Shown piece after piece: positions 56,341 through 64,000 of a stretch of 64,000 nucleotides of DNA. Both the position numbers and the translations under genes were made by a program. Numbering within the stretch: the first letter of the stretch is position 1; each line of letters starts with the position of its first letter. The notes beneath the pieces are model-generated. The model was given only the letters and a program-made list of their open reading frames with translations, ran no database searches and had not been told where the DNA came from. This DNA is from Triglochin maritima (Eukaryota > Streptophyta > Magnoliopsida > Alismatales > Juncaginaceae): contig OY821782.1 of assembly GCA_963682175.1 (NCBI GenBank), positions 26,867,741 through 26,931,740 on the forward strand, read 5' to 3'.

Positions 56341-58468
56341 TCTAGCCGAAAGATCTATTAGGAGTTGGGCCGAGTTTGTTCAAGTGTTCTTAAAGAAATA
56401 TTTCCCCAACCATAAGACTATTAGGATTAGGAATGAAATTGTTGCATTCGTTCAATCTGAGAGCGAGCCGTTCTATTCCTATTTGGAAAGATTTAAGAAC
56501 ATGTTGACCCAATGCCCTCATCATGGAATTCCAAGATGGCAATTGTGCCAAATTATTTATGAGGGATTGACACCTACATCTAGGGTTATGTTAGAATCTG
56601 TAAGCCAAGGAAACTTTATGTCCAAAAATGAGAATGATGCTTGGATTTTTCTTGAGGATTTAGCCGAAAATAGTATGCAATGGGACAATGCTAGAGCACT
56701 GATTAACCCGAGTATTGGATCTAGAATAGCAAGTCAACCAAAATCAGGTGTCTTAGCTGTAGATGCTACTGTAGCTGCTGAAGCAAAACTAGCTACCCTT
56801 ATGCGTAGAAAGGAAAGTCTAGAGCTAAAAACCCGACCCCTAGTGAATCAAGCCTCTTCTATCCCTTGCTCTAGATGTCGTCAAACTGGTCATATAATGG
56901 AGGATTGTGCGGACTTGGAACAAGTTAATGCCGCATTTAACCATTCGAGAAATGACCCATACGCATCAACCTATAACCCGGGTTGGCGTAATCATCCCAA
57001 TTTGTCATTGAACCAACAAGGTCAACCTCCTAGACAACAACCAAACCCGTATAACCAAAATAATACATCATCTGGGTTTAGTAACAATGGAGATTATAAT
57101 GTTAGATTGACAAGCTTGGAAAATTTGGGTAAGACTTTTATGCAAACAACCACCCAATCCTTCCAAAAGCTAGAAACACAAGTCTGCCAACTAGCACAAA
57201 TTGTAGATGAAAGAAAAAAGGGTCAGTTTCCAAGTCAACCTGAGGTGAATCCAAGACCTAATAATCAATATCAGCCCTATCAACCACCTCTAGGAAGTAA
57301 CAACCCTAGACCGGTTCGAATGGTTCATGAGGAGGGACCGTTCCAACAAATAAATGCAGTTGTATCATTACGGTCTGGAAAACAAGTTGATAACAATGTG
57401 GTAAATCCTAGGGCTCCTAATCAATCTAGCCGTCAAGCACCCACATGTGACCTGACCATTGAACCTGAAGTCCAATTTGAAAAGCCCAACCCACCTAGTC
57501 AACCTGACCCTATAACTCAACCTGAGTGATTCTATGTTCCTAAAGCCCCATTCCCCAATAGACTCAATAAGAGCTCAAGTGCACAAATGGAGAAAATCTT
57601 GGAAGTATTTAAGCAAGTTAAGGTGAATATTCCACTCCTAGATATGATTCAACAAATACCAGCTCATGCTAAATTCTTAAAGGATCTGTGCACTAAGAAG
57701 AGAAAAACGAGCGTACCAAAGAAGACATTCGTGACTGCAAACATAAGCTCTATTCTGTCCAACTCATCTCCTATAAAGTATAAGGACCCTGGGTGTCCCA
57801 CAATTTCATGTGCGATAGGAGATACTTTTATCAACAAAGCCCTTCTAGACCTTGGTGCTAGTGTTAACTTACTCCCGTTCTCTGTCTATGAGCAACTAAA
57901 CCTTGGTCCACTAAAACCCTCTAAGACAACCCTTCAATTTGCTGATTGCTCTGTTAAGAAACCAAGAGGTATAGTAGAGGATGTTTTGATTAAGGTTGGT
58001 GACTTCATTTACCCAGTGGATTTTGTCGTTCTAGACACTGAACATGTTGTTAATCCTAAGAGACAAATCCCTGTAATACTAGGCAGACCCTTTTTAGCCA
58101 CTTCTGAAGCTTTGATAAATTGTCGAAATGGGCTCATGCAACTATCTTTTGGAAACTTAAAACCTGAATTTAATATCTTTCATGTTGATAGTGAACCAGA
58201 AATAGTATGCAATCAAAGTGATGTTGTGATGAGATCGCGTATCTATAAGATTTCTGAATCAAATAAATCATCACAAAATCAAAAAGAAAGTGAGAAAAAA
58301 GGGAGTAATTCATCTACCCAACCACCATCACTCGAGCAAATAAGAGAACCAACACATGTGAGGGGTGTGGAATCTTTACCTCAGGACTCTCAGGGCAACA
58401 TGGGGAACAATTCAATTGGATACATGCACCAACATGGTGACATTCAATCCAGTTCTCACTATGGTTGA
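56341..58468 (+). pseudogene. Gag-protease relic of the plus-strand element
   Basis: The frame opens at 56342 (LAERSIRSWAEF), corresponding to residue 150 of the minus-strand protein, immediately after the LTR. The zinc knuckle CSRCRQTGHIMEDC, the linker and the protease (ALLDLGASVNLLPF, ILGRPFLA) are present. A single in-frame TGA at 57527-57529 separates the gag and protease parts, which otherwise share one frame. It ends GYMHQHGDIQSSSHYG, like its relative, with no reverse transcriptase. With no N-terminus and one nonsense codon it is inactive. Confidence 0.88.
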
Positions 58469-59561
58469 CTCTGAGCAAATTCAATCCCTCTACCGCAAGT
58501 TGACTCAGGTAATAAGTGCATTTGCTTTATCTTTGCATACATTGAGGACAATGCATGATTTAGGTGTGGGGGGTGTTTATCTATCTATCTATATATTCTT
58601 CAAAAAAATTATTCAATGCTCCATGACATAGCTTAAGATTGAACAGCCAAAACCCGTGTACAAATCTCATTGAGTTTTTGTTCCTTATTATATAGTTCTG
58701 CTTGTAGAAACTATGACATAAATCTACGTTCCAAAGAAATAACCCATTACCCTTTAAGACATGTATGCACTTAAATTGGATGAATCAAATCTTTGAAGTT
58801 GTTGATAAAAAGCAGAGGTTGAGGAAAATATACCGGGAAGTGTGGACTTCTAAAAGGAATTAAGCATTGAGGAAAATAAAAGTAAAAAAATCAAATAAAA
58901 AAATAAAGGAATAAAGTGAGGAAAGCAAATTTTGCAAAATGATTACAAAAACCCAAGCCTTCGAGTCACTCGTCCGTAGGGGTATCTTAAAACCCGGTAA
59001 CTTGAGTCTGCCAGCTCGGGATTATCGACCAAACTCGCTACACGAATGCAAAAATGGTAAAAGTGTCAAAAAAAGCAAATGTGTTGAATCACGGGAAAAA
59101 AATACTTTAAGATACTCAAGACCCAAAGTTAAAAGAATGATTCATGCCATGGTTGATCCGAATGATACTTCACCACCAGAGGAGGCGTGCAAAATAATTT
59201 AAGTGATAACATGTGTAGAAGGGTTAGTGGTGTGAATATTGGAGGAATGAAGACCAAGTCAGATTTTTTATGAGTTAGATTTATATAATGAGCATGAAAG
59301 AATTCTAAGTGAGACGTATAAGGTTGAGGTGGAGATATTGAGAGTTATTAATGAAATGTTGAATTAAGACTTTGTGGGTGTGTCAACTGAATACCCTCAC
59401 GAGACAAAACTCGTCCTCTAAGGAAACTTAGGGGTTTAAAGGCATGTTGCACATGCTAAGTGCAACTGTGATTCCTACGAAAGTGAGTTATGATTTCCCT
59501 GTTTTCATTTTTCTATATTTTGTTTTGATAGGGACTAGCAAAATCTAAGTGTGGGGGTATT
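58469..59561 (+). other. 3' untranslated module of the plus-strand gag-protease element
   Basis: Inverted homologue of 49018-50133. A frame at 58939-59202 (FESLVRRGILKPGNLSLPAR, DYRPNSLHECKNGKS) is preserved in sequence in both copies, though its translation is doubtful. Polypurine tract at the end. Confidence 0.6.
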
Positions 59562-60720
59562 TGATGCATTGCATACATTGCATCATATGCCTTTCATTTA
59601 GATTAATTTTACATCAATAAATGCTACTAAGGTATGTGTTTAGTCTTATTTACAGAATACAGGGATCTGAATGCAAATTACCCATATCCCGAGCATAAAC
59701 ACATGCAAGAGACTCGTTTCTATCATAAAGACCAAGTTCAAGATTATCGGGGTTCAAATTGAAGTCCATCCAAGCATAAAAGCATTCAAAGACCTAATTA
59801 CAAAAAGGCCAGGGACTTAAGCACAAAAGTAGTCAGGGACTTAATTGCAAAAAGTCGAGGACCCGAATGCAAATTACGAGTACCAAAATATTATTTTGGA
59901 AAAGTTCTAAGGAAAAATCAAATTTGGATCTCCAAAGATATGCAATAATTAATTCAGACGCGTGGAGGCCATCTAGAACATACCAAAAACACACCCGCAA
60001 AAGCACAACATCATCAGAGCCATCCATGCGGCGATTCCGCCGCATCTCACGGTCAATGTGCGGTGGAAACGCCGCATGGTGTGCGATCCGTTCCCCCGGA
60101 TTTCTTCCCATTGTGTCATAGCACGTGTCCTTTCCTTATTCATACTTAGGTCCCTTGTATCGGCTATAAATAGCCCCGAAATTATGTTGTAATGCTCATT
60201 CCATCCTTTAGCAATAAAATTATGTTCGTTTATTTCGTGTTTTTAATTTTCTTTCGTAGTTTCTCTAGGACCCCTTCTCCTTCCCTCCATCCATGAGTTT
60301 CTAACTCTCTCCAAAGGGTGGGGGTGATGGATTTAGGGTGATGAGAAGAAGAATTATGTTATTATTTTAATTTCGTGTAGTATATTTTGATTAGTTGGGT
60401 TTATGTTGAGTCATTTATCATGTAATGCTTTATAACTAATGTGATTTATTATAAGTTTCAGATTTCTCTAAACAAAACCCAATATCTAAACCCCCACCCG
60501 TTGGACTCTCATCCATATTTGTTTTCTTTTTAGTTTTTTTGTTGTTCTTGCTTTAGAAAATTAAAAACCAAAAATCTCAAACCAAACTTATTTCTCTCTC
60601 TTTCTTTCCTTAATCGAAAATCACAAAAATAACAAAGTTTTCTCCCTCCTTGTGTTCGACCCGTACTTGCCGCGTCTTCATCGACGCTGTGCACTTGCGG
60701 TATAAATAAAATTCTCATCA
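59562..60720 (+). repeat. 3' LTR of the plus-strand gag-protease element
   Basis: Starts tgatgcattgcatac and ends attctcatca. Palindrome atgcggcgattccgccgcat at 60026-60045, followed about 120 bp later by TATA in ggctataaatagcc (60163-60176). Confidence 0.9.
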
Positions 60721-61325
60721 ACATTATTAATGTGAGTGTCTTCAATGATGTTTGAAATCATTGGACTTCCTAGGTCCTTCAATTTCATGTACATTGGGTT
60801 CAATAGGATCGAACTCACATTAGCTGCCATGAAGGCCTTGTTAGGGACATTAGTTTTCCTCTTAGTGGTGCATAGATCCTTTAACAATTTTGCATACGGG
60901 GGTACTTGTTGGATCATGTCTAACAAGGGGATGTTGACATTCACCTTTTTGAAGACCTCCAGCATATTATCAATACAATAACAATGCTTCTTTGTTAACC
61001 AACTTGGATAATGAGCTTTTGGTAAGTAGGTTTGCCTTTGTGCTTTAGAGGGGGAAGGCGAATCTTGGCAAACTGACTCTCCTTCCTTGGGACCTGATGG
61101 AGAAACTTCCTCAACATCGGGCTTCTTGTCCCTACTGTCCCCACATGGAGGTGGCACAGAAGAATGTGGCGGCAAGGAAATGTGGTTATTAACCTGCTTC
61201 CCATTTCTCAGGATCACAATGGCATTGACATGGTCCACAAGTTCTTCCATACAATTCACTTGCCCCAGGGGTCTCGAACTCGCAATTTGTGCGTTCAATT
61301 GAGGTTGAGTACGGGGGTTAGCCAC
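60721..61325 (-). pseudogene. Outer Athila-like element: gag C-terminal linker and protease start
   Basis: The minus strand reads KAHYPSWLTKKHCYCID, NMLEVFKKVNVNIPLLDM, QQVPPYAKLLKDL, then SPMISNIIEDTHIN, the segment just before the protease active site. It breaks at 60721 against the inserted LTR. The active-site part and all of reverse transcriptase and RNase H are absent; only the integrase end survives at 47110-47842. Confidence 0.8.
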
Positions 61326-61401
61326 AGGTTGGCTGGGCAGAGTCCCACTCTCTCTCTCATGTACAGAGTGAGCAAATTGGCCCTTCTGAAGCTCTAGAGA
61401 T

Positions 61402-63053
61402 TTAATGGTCTACTAATTTGAAGTAAGAACTTGACTCGTGGATGACAAAGTTTTTCATTGAGTTCTCAAGTCCACGAGTCAAGTTCTTAAGCAAATTGAA
61501 CCGGGTTTCCAAGTTGTTGGAATTTGGGAAACCTGGTTGGTTGGTGATTTGAGTTTGGGATGACTGATAAGATTGTGAATGCATGGGAGGTTGGTGTAGT
61601 CGGTTAAGTGGTCGGGAGAAGGTTGAAGGACCACCATGGACATTGTTTTGGTTCCAGGAAAAGTTAGGGTGGTTTGTCCATCCAGGGTTATATGATGATG
61701 AATAGAGGTCATTCCTAGTTCTATCATAGATAACATTGACATGTTCCATCTCAGGAAGTAGGGTTGTGCACGGTCCGGTCCGGTCTGGGTTTTTGCTCAG
61801 GACCGGTTGGAACCGGTCCGGGTTTCGGTCCAGAAGTTTTGGAAATTTTGGGTTCAGTCCGGTCTGGACCGGTCCGGTTTTTTGTTTTTTATTTAAAAAG
61901 TTCGGTTTTTGACCGGACCGGACGGTCCGGACCGAATGCTCACCCCTATCAGGAAGAATGGATGCACACTCGCCTCCTACATGACCTATCCTACCATATA
62001 AATAACAAGGAATCAGACCAGATGCAGACACATGAGACACACCTTGTTGGTTTTGGAGCTCAATCGAATCCATATGGCGCATTAATGCTGCCATGCGTGC
62101 CTCGGTGGCCGTAGTGGTATCAACAGCAAATGCGGCACCCAATCTAGTCAAGTTTGTGTTTGCGATCCTTGCTCCTATGCTAGATGATGGTGATGGTTCC
62201 CTCACACTCTCCCACTGCATGGTTTTCTCAGCGATGTCTTCTAGGAAAGCTCATGCCTCCCTTTCATCATTTCCTAAGAACTCTCCTTGACACATGGACT
62301 CAATGAGCGTTCAGGATAGGATGTGAAGACCCTAGTAGACAATCTGACAAAGGCACCACAACTCAATGCAATGGTGAGGGCATGCGGATAGTAGCTCCAT
62401 AACATCTCTAAATATGCATGGAAGTATTCGGTCTCATGCTGATAAAACGAATTGATTTTGTTCCTTAGTTTTTGAGTCTGATGATTTGGAAAGTATTTCT
62501 TGAGGAATGCAGATTGGAATTCATCCCAAGTTCTAAAGGCATTCATCTGGTTGTTGTACAACCACTTCTCTGCATCATCCTTTAATGCAAAGGGAACAAA
62601 CCTAAGGTGGATGGAGTATGTTCTAAGTTATTGCAGCTTGAACATTGCACAGACCTCCTCAAATTCTCCACGAAAGAGATAGGGGTCACCCTTCCTAGTG
62701 AAATGAGGGAGCATGGAGATAAATTAAGGCTTAACCTCAAAGTGGTTCCCATTAGCCTCTAGCAATACGATGCAAGAAGGTAGAACAATACGATTCGGGT
62801 AGCATCGATCGGGGAGGGGGATGGGAACCTGGGGAACCAATTGATGAGATTGTGGACCCTCACCTTCTGGACCAGAAGGTGGTGTGGATCCCAAATCTGG
62901 GTCACCCTCATGTGGTTGACGACTTGTTATGGTCCCGGGACTATTTATCAGACGGGACGGGGATGCGTTCGAAAAGTCGACAATCGAGGATAGATCAATG
63001 TCGTATCTCGTCAAACGACCCTCAGGGTCTCGTGACCACACTGGCAAGCACAA
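61402..63053 (-). pseudogene. Outer Athila-like element: broken gag
   Basis: The N-terminal part is 63053-62724 (PSGPEGEGPQ, PDRCYPNRIVLPSCIVL). The core fragments at 62561-62274 (FQSAFLKKYFPNHQTQKLRN) are broken by frameshifts. The C-terminal part is 62220-61402 (MQWESVREPSPSSSIGARIA, EMEHVNVIYDRTRNDLYSSS). The zinc knuckle reads CYLYGRIGHVGGEC, with the second Cys changed to Tyr. A 190-bp MITE with its 8-bp duplication sits within the last fragment without closing the frame. Confidence 0.8.
61759..61948. mobile_element. hAT-type MITE with ggtccgg-rich ends
   Basis: 190 bp, flanked by a perfect 8-bp duplication tcaggaag (61751-61758 and 61949-61956). Termini tagggttgtgca and, reverse-complemented, taggggtgagca. 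The interior is built of ggtccggtccgg / ccggaccggacc repeats facing each other, a well-known plant hAT-MITE layout. Insertion plus duplication is 198 bp, a multiple of three. Confidence 0.92.
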
Positions 63054-64000
63054 AGCTGCACACCCACACGAGTCACAGGAAAAAGAAAGAAAACTTTAAA
63101 AAGACAATTAAAAAAGAAGGTGCGTAGAGAAGATGGGAAGACTTAGATGCGAAGGAATGACTCAGAATAGAATGGAAGAAGTCCTTATGCTACGACGGGT
63201 AGGTAATGGTAGAAGCACACAAGCAAACAAGGATTTAACAACCTACGTACACTATAGGTACTTACATCTAGACGATGCCTAACTGCGAGGTCACGCGGCC
63301 TCAACACGCCTCACCTCCCTACGAAGAAGACAATAAAGCCCAGCAAGTGAGCCAAGATCCGGAGGTCTCGTCTCTCCTACAATCGACAGAGTGGGCGACG
63401 CCGATCATGCCATGGTAGCGACCGGATCACTCTCCTAATGTGCTCAAAATCCTTAGGGGCCAATGTCTACTTGATTTTCAAATTAGGCTTTTTTGAGAGG
63501 TGTTTTGTGGGGCTGAAGGAAGGGGTGATAAAATCCCCCACCTTATCATGAAGTCTATAGGTGGTGCCCCTTAGATATGTTTTGATTCCTTATCTATCGA
63601 GCAACTCACCAAGCAAACACTATCTCACTATTGTTCCAATGCAATTCCTACTAACTAATCCATGGTCATACAAACTAATACATGAATGAGAGTATGAAAT
63701 GCGTACCTCACGCCCGTGCTCAACAACTGAAAGTAAAGCTAAATAAAAGACAACTTACGTGCCTAAGTCAAGTACATGATGCATGCTAAACAAACAACAA
63801 TGCCTAATCTTTTGCATTGGGTTTTAATGGTCAAGTTGATTAAAATGGGGTTGATTGGTTTCTTGTTTAATCTGGGAGCAGTCTACAGGTCATAACATGC
63901 CAAATTGAGCTCCTAGACCACTATTTTGAAAGTAAAGACAAACAGAAGAAAAGAGGAAGCACCATCTTCTCACCAGACCGCTGATTGGCGGTCAGATCAA
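63054..64000 (-). mobile_element. Leader of the outer Athila-like element
   Basis: An untranslated region running off the window; its primer site and 5' LTR lie beyond 64000. It shares text with 1-590 (tctgggagca, cttttgcattgggtttta-like) and, inverted, with 38380-38620 of the plus-strand element (ggaggtgaggcgtgttgagg). The last 30 bases hold an accgctgattggcggt palindrome. Confidence 0.7.

Larger units (their letters stand above)
55178..60720 (+). mobile_element. Older gag-protease-only Ty3-type element (plus strand), 5' deleted interior
   Basis: LTRs 55178-56340 (about 30 bp short at the start) and 59562-60720. The interior begins directly in gag at 56341, so primer site, leader and about 149 gag residues are missing. 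Polypurine tract aagtgtgggggtat at 59548-59560. The LTRs differ at many positions, including the palindrome segment, so it is clearly older than its minus-strand relative. Confidence 0.88.

Overview
This is a 64-kb piece of a flowering-plant nuclear genome, probably a eudicot. The evidence is GT-AG introns, a complete plant digalactosyldiacylglycerol synthase gene, a FAR1-type Mutator-like transposon, and LTR retrotransposons primed by tRNA-Asp and initiator tRNA-Met. I cannot name the species. Only one ordinary host gene is visible, DGD2-like, plus strand, coding exons 23262-26664. Almost everything else is transposable-element sequence in nested layers.

Layout. 1-1996: minus-strand Athila/Tat-like Ty3 leader, primer site and LTR. 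1997-8286: plus-strand Ty1/copia gag relic, split by a complete minus-strand copia element (2236-7033) with a 5-bp target duplication. 8287-12716: copia-LTR-like debris, a probable PIF/Harbinger MITE and a long GC-rich foldback. 12726-21715: an 8,990-bp Mutator-like element (MULE) with a perfect 9-bp target duplication and two convergent genes, a Ulp1-like protease fusion (+) and a FAR1-like transposase (-). Minisatellites of about 22 bp lie in an intron of each gene and between their 3' ends. 21725-26664: the DGD2-like gene, whose core promoter begins about 125 bp from the MULE. 28073-32705: Athila LTR broken by a gag-only copia element whose LTR remnants are mutually inverted. 32706-37171: AT-rich DNA, a CACTA-like end, and a second MULE-like terminus with its own minisatellite. 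37172-43233: plus-strand non-autonomous Athila-like element. 43237-64000: a degraded minus-strand Athila-like element. It is interrupted by two members of a gag-protease-only lineage, one very young on the minus strand (47844-55162) and one older on the plus strand (55178-60720), which meet head to head. A 190-bp hAT MITE sits in its gag.

Working together: the MULE is a self-contained unit with terminal repeats, a DDE transposase with FAR1 DNA-binding and SWIM domains, and a protease cargo gene. Its transposase carries one frameshift in a homopolymer. None of the LTR elements here carries a recognisable reverse transcriptase, so all look dependent on partners elsewhere. Three unrelated LTR families each carry clusters of short palindromes about 90-145 bp upstream of the LTR TATA box. 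With the MULE minisatellites, this is the most unusual signal in the window.
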